From contig CAWFFW010000001.1 in the NCBI GenBank assembly GCA_963815305.1, forward strand, positions 992,001-1,056,000: a stretch of 64,000 nt of DNA, written 5' to 3'. This DNA is from CAXBID01 sp963815305 (GTDB lineage Bacteria; Bacteroidota; Bacteroidia; Flavobacteriales; Flavobacteriaceae). Under the pieces are notes generated by a model that saw nothing but the letters and a program-made list of their open reading frames with translations, made no database searches and was not told where the DNA came from. Made by a program: the position numbers and the translations under genes. Positions 1 through 9,439 of this stretch are shown here, piece by piece. The first letter of the stretch is position 1; each line of letters starts with the position of its first letter.

Positions 1-161
1 ATATTATACTGAAAAAATTGGTTATTTTTTTCTAAAAATGTATTTGATAAATTAAAGGTTCCAAAGGTTTTAAAATAGGAGCAGAGTTCCTTATAAATAG
101 AACCTCCTAAAAATCCACTTCCTCCTAATATTAAAATTCTATGTTTTATTTCACTAGCCAT
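1..161 (-). CDS. NAD-dependent epimerase/RmlD-like Rossmann protein, N-terminal part
   Basis: The gene starts at 161 and runs off the left edge, so only about 53 N-terminal residues are visible. Residues 8-18 read ILILGGSGFLG, the GxxGxxG dinucleotide-binding loop of extended short-chain dehydrogenases (sugar-nucleotide epimerases and dTDP-4-dehydrorhamnose reductase-like proteins). It begins 17 bases after the glutaminase stop and probably belongs to the same transcript. The substrate cannot be named because the catalytic YxxxK part lies outside the window. Confidence 0.6.
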   Translation of the reverse strand, partial: MASEIKHRILILGGSGFLGGSIYKELCSYFKTFGTFNLSNTFLEKNNQFFQYN

Positions 162-178
162 CAATTATAATAATATAA

Positions 179-1093
179 TTAAAATATTGATAAACTAGTT
201 TTGGTGGTAAACTGTTCTAAGGCTTGCATACCTAGTTTTGAATTTCCTTTAGGATTAAGCCCTGGCGACCAAGTGGTTATGATATAGTCATTAGGTAATA
301 GAGCAACAATACCTCCACCAACACCAGATTTGCCTGGTAAACCAACTTCAAAAGCAAATTCTCCAGCTTCATCATAAAAACCACAAGTAAGCATTAGTGC
401 ATTAATACGCTTTGCCTGCTGCTCGGTAATATGAAGTTTGTTTTGCAAGCAATAACCCTTGTTCGCAAACAAGTAAAAGGCTTTTGAAATTTGAGCACAA
501 GACATTTCAATGGAACATTGGTAAAAATAAAAATCCAACACATCTTCAACATCATTATTTAAATTATTGAAGGATTTTAAAAGATTTGCCGCCGCAATAT
601 TTCTGAAACCCGTTTGCTTTTCAGATTGGGCGACTTGCTCATTGTAGTTTATGGAGTCATCATTTGTAATGCCTCTAACAAAGTTTAAAAAATCTTCCTT
701 TGGATTTTCTAGTCTTGAAATTAAAATGTCTGAAATTACAATGGCACCAGCATTAATTAATGGATTTCTAGGAATTCCACTTTCTAACTCTAAAAGTGAT
801 AATTGGTTAAAAGGATCACCTGAAGGTTCCACGTCTATACGTTTCCAAACGTTATTACCTTCAAATGAAATAGCCTTGGCTAATGCTAAAACTTTAGAAA
901 TACTCTGAATTGAAAATGGTTTATTCCAGTCTCCAACACTATATTCATTACCATCTAATGTTCTTAAATGAATACCAAAATTATTAATATCAATATTGGC
1001 TAATTCAGGAATATAGGTTGCTACCCTTCCTTTATCCTTTACATTCGCAATATCTTGATGTATCTGCTTTAAAACAGCTTGAAAGTTCCGCAT
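179..1093 (-). CDS. glsA: Glutaminase (serine-dependent, beta-lactamase-fold)
   Basis: Hydrolyses L-glutamine to glutamate and ammonia in the cytoplasm. The 304-residue length is normal for bacterial GlsA. The active-site S-x-x-K pair is Ser64 and Lys67 in FSIQSISK; the family blocks PSGDPFNQLSLLE and NPLINAGAI, and the Gly-rich VGLPGKSGVGGGI near residue 250, are all present. It follows gcvT with only one base between the stop and the ATG, so the two are probably co-transcribed. Nothing odd is seen in the reading frame. The assignment rests on family motifs; substrate preference is from family knowledge. Confidence 0.93.
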   Translation of the reverse strand: MRNFQAVLKQIHQDIANVKDKGRVATYIPELANIDINNFGIHLRTLDGNEYSVGDWNKPFSIQSISKVLALAKAISFEGNNVWKRIDVEPSGDPFNQLSLLELESGIPRNPLINAGAIVISDILISRLENPKEDFLNFVRGITNDDSINYNEQVAQSEKQTGFRNIAAANLLKSFNNLNNDVEDVLDFYFYQCSIEMSCAQISKAFYLFANKGYCLQNKLHITEQQAKRINALMLTCGFYDEAGEFAFEVGLPGKSGVGGGIVALLPNDYIITTWSPGLNPKGNSKLGMQALEQFTTKTSLSIF

Positions 1094-1094
1094 A

Positions 1095-2177
1095 TTAATT
1101 TTTGTAAAATGGCAATTTCACTACAGTTGCAGGAATGGCGTTTTTACGAATTTGAATACTTATTTTGCTATTAATATCGCTTAAAGTCGTTGGTACATAA
1201 CCTAAACCAATGCCTTTTCCTAAACTTGGCGACATGGTGCCCGAAGTAACCACACCTATTTTATTACCGCTTCCATCTACAATATCATAACCGTGTCTTG
1301 GAACACCGCGTTCATCTAACTCAAATGCTACTAATTTACGTTCAGAACCTCGTTCTTTCTCAGCTTTTAAAGTCTCAGAATTGGTGAAGTCTTTAGTAAA
1401 TTTTGTTATCCAGCCTAAACCCGCTTCAATAGGCGAGGTGGTATCATCAATATCGTTACCGTATAGGCAGTAGCCCATTTCTAAACGTAACGTATCACGA
1501 GCTGCAAGGCCAATGGGTTTTATTCCGAAATCTGCTCCAGCTATAAATACCTTATCCCAAATTTGCTTTACTTCAGAGTTTTTACAATAAATTTCAAATC
1601 CGCCACTTCCAGTGTAACCTGTTGCTGAAATTATTACGTGTTCAATATCTGCAAAATCACCGACTACAAAATTGTAGAATTTTATAGCAGATAAATCATG
1701 ACTTGTAATGCTTTGCATCGCTTCAATGGCTTTAGGACCTTGAATAGCTAGTAAAGAATAGTTCTCACTTAAATCGCGCATCGAAGCACCAACATTATTT
1801 TTAGAACTTATCCAATTCCAATCTTTTTCAATATTACTGGCGTTAACTACCAATAAATATTGGTTTTCTTTTAATTTATATATAATTAAATCATCAACAA
1901 TACCACCATCATCATTTGGCAAACAGCTATATTGTGCTTTTCCAATAGTTAATTTAGAAGCATCATTACTCGATACTTTTTGAATCAATTCTAATGCATG
2001 TTCGCCTTCAATTAAAAACTCACCCATGTGCGATACATCAAACACACCAACAGCATTTCTAACTGTTTCGTGCTCCATATTTACACCTTCATATTGCACA
2101 GGCATATTATACCCTGCAAAAGGCACCATTTTAGCTCCAAGAGCTTCGTGAGTTTCAGTTAAGGCCGTATTTTTCAT
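1095..2177 (-). CDS. gcvT: Aminomethyltransferase, glycine cleavage T-protein
   Basis: T-protein of the glycine cleavage system: it moves the aminomethyl carbon from the lipoyl group of H-protein to tetrahydrofolate, releasing ammonia. The 360-residue length is typical. The N-terminus carries the family signature GAKMVPFAGYNMPVQY (about residues 14-29) and VFDVSHMGE (about 45-53); folate-site sequences RDTLRLEMGYCLYGND (about 231-246) and a C-terminal barrel domain with VTSGTMSPSLGKGIGLGYV follow. The gcvH and gcvP partners are not in this window. Glutaminase follows immediately, giving a small nitrogen/one-carbon operon. Confidence 0.95.
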   Translation of the reverse strand: MKNTALTETHEALGAKMVPFAGYNMPVQYEGVNMEHETVRNAVGVFDVSHMGEFLIEGEHALELIQKVSSNDASKLTIGKAQYSCLPNDDGGIVDDLIIYKLKENQYLLVVNASNIEKDWNWISSKNNVGASMRDLSENYSLLAIQGPKAIEAMQSITSHDLSAIKFYNFVVGDFADIEHVIISATGYTGSGGFEIYCKNSEVKQIWDKVFIAGADFGIKPIGLAARDTLRLEMGYCLYGNDIDDTTSPIEAGLGWITKFTKDFTNSETLKAEKERGSERKLVAFELDERGVPRHGYDIVDGSGNKIGVVTSGTMSPSLGKGIGLGYVPTTLSDINSKISIQIRKNAIPATVVKLPFYKN

Positions 2178-2456
2178 TTAAAAAACTTTAGATAATATAT
2201 AAACAATAATGAGACATAAAATTGAAATTGAAAATCCAACCAAAATAGCATTTTTATTACTTAATGAACTAATAATAAATTCAATAGTATGACCAAAAAA
2301 TTTAGTTATTTCAAACTAATATTTCTTCCATAATAATGAAAGCAAATGTATTGAAAATTTATAGAAAATACTTTCCGAGTAGCATGAAAAGGTTTGTTAA
2401 GGCTGAATTGAAATATTTTGACTTTTTGATCATTTAAAATAATAGAAATTAGATTT

Positions 2457-3701
2457 TTATTGTTTAGGTCTTCTAGATTGAAGTGCAGAAATATTTCTTG
2501 CACCTTTTTGAGCAGAAAATGTCGCAATGGTGCATGTTATTAAAATCATGACTATGGTGCCATTTAAAATGGTTTCGTCCAATAGCCTAATGGGTTGTCC
2601 AGAACTTGTTTCTCCTATAATAGTGTTGAATCCAACTAATACAGCTGCGAGTGTAGCAGCGGCTTGAGCATTACTTAATCCGAAAATTAATCGTCGTTCA
2701 TCTTTAGAAAAATTTAAAGATTTTTGAGTTATCCATGCCGCCAAAAATTTAGACAGCGTTGCAACAACAGACATAATTAAGGCCACTTTAATAGTCTCAA
2801 AATCTTGAAAAAATGCGCTATAATCAACGAGCATTCCCACGCTAATAAGAAAAAAAGGAATGAAGATCGCATTTCCAACAAATTCTATCCTGTGAAACAA
2901 AGTAGAATCTTTTACAATTAATCTATTAAGCGCAAGACCACTTAAAAAAGCACCAATAATACCTTCAATACCTGCACTTTCTGCTAAAAAAGCACCGAGA
3001 AAAACCATAGCAATTACAAATATGTATTGTGAAATACTATCATTATAGCGCTTTAAAAACCACTTAGCAATAAGAGGAAAAATAAATAATGTAATTACAA
3101 AAAACACACAAATGGATAAGGCTAATTTTAACCAAAAGAAAAGATTAACTTCTCCTTCTTCCATACCAACAATTATGGCTAATACCAGTAGTGCTAAGGT
3201 ATCTGTAATTACCGTTCCACCAACAGTAATGTTTACTGCTTTAATTTTATGAACGCCCATTGAACTTAAAATGGGATAAGCAATTAATGTGTGTGAGGCA
3301 TACATACTGGCTACCAAAATAGATGAAGGAATAGATAATCTCAAAAGATAAATACTAGAAAGAGTACCAAGAACCATAGGGATGATAAACGTTAACGAAC
3401 CAAAAAATGCACTTTTAGATCTGTTCTTTTTAAATTCGGCCATATCGATATCCAAACCTGCCAAAAACATAATATAAAGTAAACCTGCTGTGCCAGATAA
3501 AATAATACCACTATCCCTTAACAATAAATTAAAACCATTAGGACCAACAATGGCTCCAGCAATAATCAGTCCCAATATATGAGGAATTTTAACCCTATTC
3601 AATAAAATAGGAGTCAACAGGATTATAATTAAAATGATTAAAAATTTAAGTATTGGGTTTGTTATGGGAAATTCAAAAGCAAGAAAAGATATTAAAGCCA
3701 T
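2457..3701 (-). CDS. Cation:proton antiporter, CPA2 (KefB/GerN-like) family
   Basis: Integral inner-membrane protein of 414 residues with about 12 hydrophobic segments over its whole length and no C-terminal RCK/TrkA domain. The N-terminal ILGLIIAGAIVGPNGFNLL and MFLAGLDIDM, and the later ESAGIEGIIGAFLSGLALNRLI, are signature stretches of the Na+/H+ exchanger domain of CPA2 proteins. It should exchange Na+ or K+ for protons; the ion is not decided by sequence. It lies 73 bases after the small membrane protein gene and 279 bases before gcvT. A sodium-cycling role would fit the sodium-pump rhodopsin elsewhere in the window, but that link is inference. Confidence 0.88.
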   Translation of the reverse strand: MALISFLAFEFPITNPILKFLIILIIILLTPILLNRVKIPHILGLIIAGAIVGPNGFNLLLRDSGIILSGTAGLLYIMFLAGLDIDMAEFKKNRSKSAFFGSLTFIIPMVLGTLSSIYLLRLSIPSSILVASMYASHTLIAYPILSSMGVHKIKAVNITVGGTVITDTLALLVLAIIVGMEEGEVNLFFWLKLALSICVFFVITLFIFPLIAKWFLKRYNDSISQYIFVIAMVFLGAFLAESAGIEGIIGAFLSGLALNRLIVKDSTLFHRIEFVGNAIFIPFFLISVGMLVDYSAFFQDFETIKVALIMSVVATLSKFLAAWITQKSLNFSKDERRLIFGLSNAQAAATLAAVLVGFNTIIGETSSGQPIRLLDETILNGTIVMILITCTIATFSAQKGARNISALQSRRPKQ

Positions 3702-3774
3702 AACTTATTGTTTGAGATCGTAAATATATAAGGAAAATCGTAATATTACTTTTAATCTTTAACCGCTTATAACA

Positions 3775-4017
3775 TTATTTATTATGATTTTTTAAATTTA
3801 TTAATGTATATAGCGATACCAATGCCCAAACCGCTTCCAATATTATAAATGGCCAATAGTTTAAAAGTATAGATGCTAAACACGCCATGGATGCGCCAAT
3901 AAGGTTTAATAGTATGAATATAATGTGGGTGTTTTTAATTTTACCAACCACATTTAAAACGTATGCCAAAAGAATTTGAAAAACACCTAAAAAACCAATC
4001 CAGTCTGTAAAATTCAT
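3775..4017 (-). CDS. Small membrane protein, CBU_0592-like
   Basis: 80 residues with three hydrophobic segments (about 7-24, 31-50 and 53-74) and no charged catalytic motif. The layout, with DWIGFLGVFQILLAY near the N-terminus and NLIGASMACLAS in the middle, matches the small CBU_0592 family of membrane proteins of unknown role. It starts 16 bases after the acetyltransferase stop, at the distal end of the threonine gene cluster. No function can be given. Confidence 0.7.
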   Translation of the reverse strand: MNFTDWIGFLGVFQILLAYVLNVVGKIKNTHIIFILLNLIGASMACLASILLNYWPFIILEAVWALVSLYTLINLKNHNK

Positions 4018-4033
4018 ATTTTAAAAATTTAGC

Positions 4034-4549
4034 TTAAAAAGTTAATAACATTTGATGGTTTGGGTTGCTATGTGTGGGTGTGATTTCAAAATCATAGTGT
4101 CCTACAATTTCAAAACCTGTTTTTTTATAAAAATTTATGGCTTTATGGTTTTCTGTCCAAACAAATAACCACATGCCGTTTTGGTTATTTTTAATAGATA
4201 TATTTAGGTTGTATTTAAAAAGCTCTAAGCCTAATTTTAAACCATGAAATTCTTGTAATATATACAAACGCTCTAATTTGGTAACATTTTCAAACCCAAT
4301 GTTTGGATGTTTAGAATTAAAAATAATTTTAGAATACCCAACAACCACTTGATTAAAATAAATAATATAAAAAATATTATTGGTGTCTTTTAATTCTTCC
4401 TCGAAAGCTTTATTCGTAAATTTTTTACTTATATACGTAATAATATTTTCTTCAGAAGCACTTTTACCATGCGCCTCTAAAAATGTAGTTTCACCTAAGT
4501 TTGCTAGTAAATTACTATCGTTTAAAGTGGCTTGAATAATAGATATCAT
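4034..4549 (-). CDS. GNAT family N-acetyltransferase
   Basis: 171-residue single-domain acetyl-CoA-dependent acyltransferase. The GNAT core is visible: LERLYILQEFHGLKLGLEL (about residues 93-111), where the acetyl-CoA pyrophosphate loop normally reads Q/RxxGxG/A, then WLFVWTENHKAINFYKKTGF (about 129-148), the usual motif B. The pyrophosphate loop is slightly degenerate (FHGLKLG). It starts 20 bases after thrC, so it may be transcribed with the threonine operon. The substrate is unknown; peptide, amine and antibiotic acetylation are all possible in this family. Confidence 0.85.
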   Translation of the reverse strand: MISIIQATLNDSNLLANLGETTFLEAHGKSASEENIITYISKKFTNKAFEEELKDTNNIFYIIYFNQVVVGYSKIIFNSKHPNIGFENVTKLERLYILQEFHGLKLGLELFKYNLNISIKNNQNGMWLFVWTENHKAINFYKKTGFEIVGHYDFEITPTHSNPNHQMLLTF

Positions 4550-4569
4550 GAGTAATGAAAATCAAAAAA

Positions 4570-5862
4570 TTAGGATAATAAAAATGATTTAAGCTCATTA
4601 TAAGTGCTGATTTTATTTGATACTTTTTGTTTACCCATAACCGACTGAATTTGTGGTGGCAATGCTTGTTTTTCTTTTATAACAGCTTCAACTACATCTA
4701 AAAACTTGGTTGGATGTGCTGTTTCTAAAAATACACAATGTGCCTTTGGATGTTCTTTTAAATACGCTTTACAACCCAAATAACCAACGGCTCCGTGTGG
4801 ATCTGCTACGTAATTGTATGTATTGTAAATTTCCAATAAAGCTTCCTTTGTTTCGTCATCAGAATAGCTATAAGACGACAAATTATCTTTCAACGTATCA
4901 AATTTGTTTTTATATATTTCTTGAATACGTATAAAATTACTTGGTGCACCAACATCCATAGCATTAGAAATGGTTTGAACGGATGGTTTTGGTTCGTAAG
5001 ATTCAGATACCAAATAACGCGTCACCACATTATTTTCGTTATTTGAAGCTATAAAATGTTTTATTGGTAAACCTAATTGTTGCGCCATCATGCCAGCACA
5101 AACGTTACCAAAGTTTCCACTAGGGACAGAAAACACAATATCATCGTATTGATTATGCAATTGTTTGTAAGCAAACATAAAGTAGAATAATTGGGGCAAC
5201 CAACGTGCTACATTTATAGAGTTTGCAGATGTTAACTGCATCTTGCTAGTTAATTCATCATCTAAAAAAGCAGTTTTTACCATGGCTTGGCAATCATCAA
5301 ACGTACCGTTTACTTCTAGGGCTTTTATATTTTGACCCAAAGTAGTTAATTGCATTTCCTGAATATCGCTCACTTTTCCGCTAGGGTAGAGTATCACTAC
5401 ATTAACACCTTTAACACCTAAAAAGCCATGAGCCACTGCACCACCAGTATCGCCAGAAGTAGCCACTAAAACAGTAACTTCATTTGTGTTGTTTTTGTTG
5501 AAATAACCTAAGCAACGAGCCATAAAACGTGCCCCAACATCTTTAAATGCCATAGTTGGTCCATGGAATAACTCCAATGTTGAAATATTATCGTTTAGTT
5601 TCACAATAGGAAAGTCGAATGATAAAGTTTCTCCAACAATGGTTTTTAAAACAGTTTCTGGTATTTCAGGAGAGACAAATTGTTTAATGGCTTCAAAAGC
5701 AATTTCAGAATATGATAAGTTATCGATGTTTTCAAAAAAAGTTTTTGGTAAAGGTGTAATGTTTTCTGGGAAATACAAACCTTTATCTGGAGCTAACCCT
5801 TTTATAACCGCATCCTTGAATGATGCTTTTGGCGCTTGTTTGTTTAATGAGTAATAGTTCAC
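4570..5862 (-). CDS. thrC: Threonine synthase
   Basis: PLP enzyme that converts O-phospho-L-homoserine to L-threonine, the last step of threonine synthesis. At 430 residues it belongs to the longer class with an N-terminal extension. The PLP-binding lysine is Lys107 in HGPTMAFKDVGARF; ATSGDTGGAVAHGFLG (about 134-149) binds the cofactor phosphate, and SANSINVARWLPQ and PSGNFGNVCAGMMA are family blocks. It is the third gene of thrA-thrB-thrC, six bases after thrB. Confidence 0.96.
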   Translation of the reverse strand: MNYYSLNKQAPKASFKDAVIKGLAPDKGLYFPENITPLPKTFFENIDNLSYSEIAFEAIKQFVSPEIPETVLKTIVGETLSFDFPIVKLNDNISTLELFHGPTMAFKDVGARFMARCLGYFNKNNTNEVTVLVATSGDTGGAVAHGFLGVKGVNVVILYPSGKVSDIQEMQLTTLGQNIKALEVNGTFDDCQAMVKTAFLDDELTSKMQLTSANSINVARWLPQLFYFMFAYKQLHNQYDDIVFSVPSGNFGNVCAGMMAQQLGLPIKHFIASNNENNVVTRYLVSESYEPKPSVQTISNAMDVGAPSNFIRIQEIYKNKFDTLKDNLSSYSYSDDETKEALLEIYNTYNYVADPHGAVGYLGCKAYLKEHPKAHCVFLETAHPTKFLDVVEAVIKEKQALPPQIQSVMGKQKVSNKISTYNELKSFLLS

Positions 5863-5868
5863 TATATG

Positions 5869-6798
5869 TTATTTTGTGTTTATAATCTTTACGCCTTCAG
5901 TATTTATTTTAGAAACATGAATTTCAAATTTAATACCTGTTTCTAAATATACTTTTTCAATGGCATCTTTCACATTTATAGCTGTTTGCATACTTTTACT
6001 TAATGAAAATATAGAAGGTCCTGATCCTGAAATCCCAGTTCCCAAAGCACCCGTTTCAATGGCTACATGTTTAACTTCATCAAAATAAGGAATAAGCTTG
6101 CTTCTATATGGCTCAACAATAACGTCGTGTAGTGAATCTTTTATTAATCCATAATCACTTGTATGCAAGCCATGGACTAAGCTCCCAAGGTTTGCCCATT
6201 GAGTTATCGCGTCACTTAAAGCAATTTTTTTAGGCAAAACAGCACGTGCTTCTGAAGTTTTTATTTCTATCTGTGGATGAATGATTGTTGCATATAAATC
6301 CTTTGGTGATGGAATTTCTAAAATCTGTAATGGCGATATACTTTTAACTAACGTAAAACCACCGAATAGGGCAGGGGCGAGGTTGTCTGCGTGCTCACAT
6401 TGACTTGCTAATGCCTCACCTTTAATGGCAAACGCTGTAAGTTGCGTTTTGTTAAATGGTTTTCCTAAAAGTTCATTCATTCCAAAAACACTACCAACAG
6501 CACTTGCGGCACTACTACCAATACCACTTCCAGGTTTTATATTTTTATAGATTTCAATTTCGAAACCAAAATCGACATCTATAGTATTGTACATAGCCAA
6601 TGCCGAAACACCAGCTACATTCAATTCAGTTTCATAAGGCAAATTAAAACCTTCAATTTTAGTAATATGAATACCTTTTTTATCGGTTTTTCTTATCACC
6701 ATGTCATCACCAACACTATCTAAACAAAACCCCAAAACATCGAATCCGCAGGATACGTTAGCAACTGTTGCTGGTGAAAATATTTTTATTTCGTTCAT
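5869..6798 (-). CDS. thrB: Homoserine kinase
   Basis: GHMP-superfamily kinase that phosphorylates L-homoserine with ATP, feeding threonine synthase. The ATP-binding glycine/serine loop PGSGIGSSAASAVG is at residues 89-102 and the C-terminal GTGISGSGPSIFSL, the third GHMP motif, is near residue 255. The 309-residue length is typical. It lies three bases after thrA and six before thrC, so translational coupling in a single operon is likely. Confidence 0.96.
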   Translation of the reverse strand: MNEIKIFSPATVANVSCGFDVLGFCLDSVGDDMVIRKTDKKGIHITKIEGFNLPYETELNVAGVSALAMYNTIDVDFGFEIEIYKNIKPGSGIGSSAASAVGSVFGMNELLGKPFNKTQLTAFAIKGEALASQCEHADNLAPALFGGFTLVKSISPLQILEIPSPKDLYATIIHPQIEIKTSEARAVLPKKIALSDAITQWANLGSLVHGLHTSDYGLIKDSLHDVIVEPYRSKLIPYFDEVKHVAIETGALGTGISGSGPSIFSLSKSMQTAINVKDAIEKVYLETGIKFEIHVSKINTEGVKIINTK

Positions 6799-6801
6799 GG
6801 C

Positions 6802-9246
6802 TTAATCGTTTCCAATTCTAATAATATCAGCAAATAGACCTGAAGCTGTTACATCTGCACCGGCACCGGCACCTTTAATAATCATGGGCTGATTTGCATA
6901 TCGTTGGGTGTAAAACATCACAATATTATCACTGCCTTCTAAATTATAAAATGGGTGGCCTTCTGGAATTTCTTGCAAACTTACATTTGCTTTTCCATTA
7001 TCTAGTTTAGCTACATACTTTAATTGACAGTTTTTGGCTTTCGCAGATGCATATAAACTTTGATAATGACTTTCATCAGCTATTAATGTTTTGTAAAAAT
7101 CATCAACACTGTCGCTTTTAATTCCAGATTCAGATAAAAATGATGTGTTTTGAATATCTTGTAAATTCATTTCCATACCACTTTCTCTAGCCAGAATTAA
7201 AATTTTTCTAGCCACATCAACACCACTTAAATCGATTCTTGGGTCTGGCTCTGTATAACCTTCAACGCCAGCTTGTTTTACAACATCATAAAACTTGGTA
7301 GTATCATTAAAGTTATTGAATACAAAGTTTAAACTACCTGATAATACGGCTTGAATAGATATTATTTTATCACCAGACACCATTAAATTATTTAAAGTGT
7401 CAATAATAGGTAAACCTGCACCAACATTAGTTTCAAACAAATAAGGCGCATTATATTTCAATGACAAGCGTTTTAGTAATTTATAGTTTTCAAAATCACT
7501 TGAACATGCAATTTTATTACAAGCAACCACACCAATGCTTTGTCTTAAATAATCCACATATAAATTGGCTACATCTTCATTTGCAGTAACATCTACAAAA
7601 ATACTATTACGAAGGTTTAATACTTTTGTGTTTTCAAAGAAGCCTTTTAAAGTTGCTTTTTCGCCTGCTGCAAGCTGTTCTTTCCAAGTTTTTAAGTCGA
7701 TACCATCTTCATTAAAAATCATAGTTCTAGAATTTGATAATCCTGCAACTCGTAAATTGATTTTTAAGTTTTCTTTTAAATACTTTTTTTGTTGCTTTAT
7801 TTGTTCAACCAAGCGTTCACCAACGTTTCCAACACCTGTAATAAACACATTGAGTTGCTTTGTTTTCGACTCGAAGAACTGTTCGTGAAGCGTGTTTAAT
7901 GCTTTTTTAACATCATTTTCAGTGATTACTGCAGATATATTTTTTTCTGATGCACCTTGAGCAATCGCTCTAATATTGATATTATTTTTACCAAGTGTAC
8001 TAAACATTTTACCGCTAATACCTTGGTGGTTTTTCATATTATCGCCAACTAAAGCAATAATAGAAAGCCCCGTTTCAACTATAATAGGATCTATTTTATG
8101 AAGTGCTATTTCATTTTCGAAAGTAGTATCAATAGCTGTTCTAGCATTTTCAGCTTCTTTTTCGTCAATTCCTAAACAAATAGAATGTTCTGAGGATGCC
8201 TGAGTAATTAAAATAATATTAATTTTTTCTTGAGAAAGTGTTTCAAACAAGCGTTTGGAAAATCCCGGAATACCAATCATACCGCTACCTTGAAGGGTTA
8301 ATAAAGCAATACCATTAATATTGCTAATTCCTTTTACAGGCTTGCTGCCATTAGTTTCATCATTAGAAATTATAGTTCCAACCGCGTCGGGTTCCATAGT
8401 ATTCTTAATGTGAATTGGAATATTTAAGTTTAAAACAGGCTGTACTGTTGGTGGATATAACACTTTAGCTCCAAAATGTGATAATTCCATAGCCTCTTGA
8501 TATGATATTTTATCAATAGGATATGCTTGTTTTACCATTTTAGGGTTGGTTGTGTACATACCGCTAACATCGGTCCAAATTTCTAATTGATCTACACGTA
8601 AAGCAGCAGCAATAATAGCCGCGGTAAAATCTGAACCACCACGACCTAAAGTAGTTTGTTCACCCATTTTTGATTTAGAGATAAACCCAGGAAGTATAGT
8701 CACACGTTGAGTTACAGATTTAAAATAATCTTGAAAATTTTTATTCGTTATTTTATAATCTACTTCAGCTTTCGTGAAATTTGAATTGGTAATGATAAGG
8801 TCTTGTGAATTTTTACGTTCAGCCAATAAACCTCTGTTTTTCATGGTTTCAGCGATAATGAAAGACGATAGTGTTTCACCAAAACTAACCAACTTATCTG
8901 ATGTTTTTGGCGATAATTCGTTTATTAAATAAATACCATTTAGCAAATCTTCAAGTTCATTAAACTTAGAATCTATGTACTTTGTAATCAGTTCGCCATT
9001 TCCAAGATTCAATTCATTTACAATACTGAAATGAATATCCTTAATTAAATTAAGGGTGTCTTTATAGTTTATGTCTTTATTTTGAGCTTGCTTTCCTGCG
9101 AGAAGTAATTTATCGGTAATACCGCCAACAGCAGAAACTACACAAATCACAGCACCACTTTTGCTGTAATTTTCTAAAATACTTATAACTTTATTTATAT
9201 TTTTTGAAGAACCTACTGAAGTTCCTCCAAATTTTAAAACCTTCAT
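6802..9246 (-). CDS. thrA: Bifunctional aspartokinase / homoserine dehydrogenase I
   Basis: 814-residue fusion that carries out the first and third steps from aspartate to homoserine. The N-terminal aspartokinase begins KFGGTSVGSSKNI (residues 4-16) and contains TTLGRGGSDFTA near residue 200. Two ACT regulatory domains follow at about 310-460 (LLTLQGSGMIGIPGFSKRLF and IIALVGDNMKNHQGISGKMF), the usual site of threonine feedback. The homoserine dehydrogenase part starts at VFITGVGNVGERLVEQI (about 470) and includes TNVGAGLPIIDTL and the ARKILILARE/DLSGVDVARK catalytic region near 690. It heads thrABC. Upstream lies a Thr-rich leader peptide, so both feedback and attenuation control are expected. 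Confidence 0.97.
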   Translation of the reverse strand: MKVLKFGGTSVGSSKNINKVISILENYSKSGAVICVVSAVGGITDKLLLAGKQAQNKDINYKDTLNLIKDIHFSIVNELNLGNGELITKYIDSKFNELEDLLNGIYLINELSPKTSDKLVSFGETLSSFIIAETMKNRGLLAERKNSQDLIITNSNFTKAEVDYKITNKNFQDYFKSVTQRVTILPGFISKSKMGEQTTLGRGGSDFTAAIIAAALRVDQLEIWTDVSGMYTTNPKMVKQAYPIDKISYQEAMELSHFGAKVLYPPTVQPVLNLNIPIHIKNTMEPDAVGTIISNDETNGSKPVKGISNINGIALLTLQGSGMIGIPGFSKRLFETLSQEKINIILITQASSEHSICLGIDEKEAENARTAIDTTFENEIALHKIDPIIVETGLSIIALVGDNMKNHQGISGKMFSTLGKNNINIRAIAQGASEKNISAVITENDVKKALNTLHEQFFESKTKQLNVFITGVGNVGERLVEQIKQQKKYLKENLKINLRVAGLSNSRTMIFNEDGIDLKTWKEQLAAGEKATLKGFFENTKVLNLRNSIFVDVTANEDVANLYVDYLRQSIGVVACNKIACSSDFENYKLLKRLSLKYNAPYLFETNVGAGLPIIDTLNNLMVSGDKIISIQAVLSGSLNFVFNNFNDTTKFYDVVKQAGVEGYTEPDPRIDLSGVDVARKILILARESGMEMNLQDIQNTSFLSESGIKSDSVDDFYKTLIADESHYQSLYASAKAKNCQLKYVAKLDNGKANVSLQEIPEGHPFYNLEGSDNIVMFYTQRYANQPMIIKGAGAGADVTASGLFADIIRIGND

Positions 9247-9285
9247 TTTTTAATACATTGTATGATTGAAATAACACTTGAAATG

Positions 9286-9306
9286 TTGTAATTATAGAAA
9301 TTACAA
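9286..9306. repeat. Perfect inverted repeat in the thr leader
   Basis: TTGTAATT, five bases, then AATTACAA: perfect 8-base arms. It lies between the leader peptide and thrA, so in the transcript it forms a small A/U hairpin just after the U-rich tract of the putative attenuator. It could be an RNA hairpin or a protein site; the sequence does not decide. Confidence 0.5.
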
Positions 9307-9347
9307 AAATAGCCCGAAGAATATATATTTAGTAACCCCAAAGGGTT
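9304..9347 (-). promoter_or_regulatory. Putative threonine attenuator
   Basis: On the minus strand the last leader codons lie in a short stem, AACCC and GGGTT, followed after an A/T-rich stretch by CGGGCTATTTTTG, a G/C block running into five T residues like an intrinsic terminator tail. The stem overlaps the Thr codons and the leader stop, so ribosome position would affect it. A single long terminator stem could not be paired convincingly by eye; the mutually exclusive fold is inference. Confidence 0.5.
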
Positions 9348-9436
9348 GTAGTTATTGTAGATGTAGCAAAAATAGAGGTGTTCCCTTTTGTTGAAAAAGG
9401 AGATTGAATTTCTATATTTTGACTTAAGCGATTCAT
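9329..9436 (-). CDS. thrL: Threonine operon leader peptide
   Basis: A 35-residue ORF (ATG at 9436, TAA at 9329-9331) ends 82 bases before thrA. It contains seven Thr and four Ile; residues 25-31 read TSTITTT, encoded by ACA TCT ACA ATA ACT ACA ACC, and the C-terminus is LWGY. This is the layout of leader peptides that sense charged tRNA-Thr and tRNA-Ile: ribosome stalling at the cluster would change folding of the RNA around the stop and the U-tract just downstream. A -7 type box lies 24 bases upstream of the ATG. The peptide has no role of its own. Expression and the exact fold are inferred; the Thr cluster and position are seen directly. Confidence 0.75.
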   Translation of the reverse strand: MNRLSQNIEIQSPFSTKGNTSIFATSTITTTLWGY

Positions 9437-9439
9437 TAT

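Noticed and set aside
651..908. Plus-strand frame inside glutaminase
   Set aside because: Antisense shadow of glsA; the minus-strand protein has a complete set of family motifs.
2178..2330. Hydrophobic minus-strand open stretch ending directly at the gcvT ATG
   Set aside because: It would encode about 45 residues with one membrane segment, but there is no in-frame ATG or plausible GTG/TTG before the hydrophobic part, and an upstream stop closes it.
2306..2527. 73-residue minus-strand frame running out of the antiporter gene
   Set aside because: It overlaps the C-terminal part of the antiporter in another frame, has no family features and no promoter.
7565..7888. 107-residue plus-strand frame inside thrA
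   Set aside because: Antisense shadow within a clear fused aspartokinase/homoserine dehydrogenase gene.
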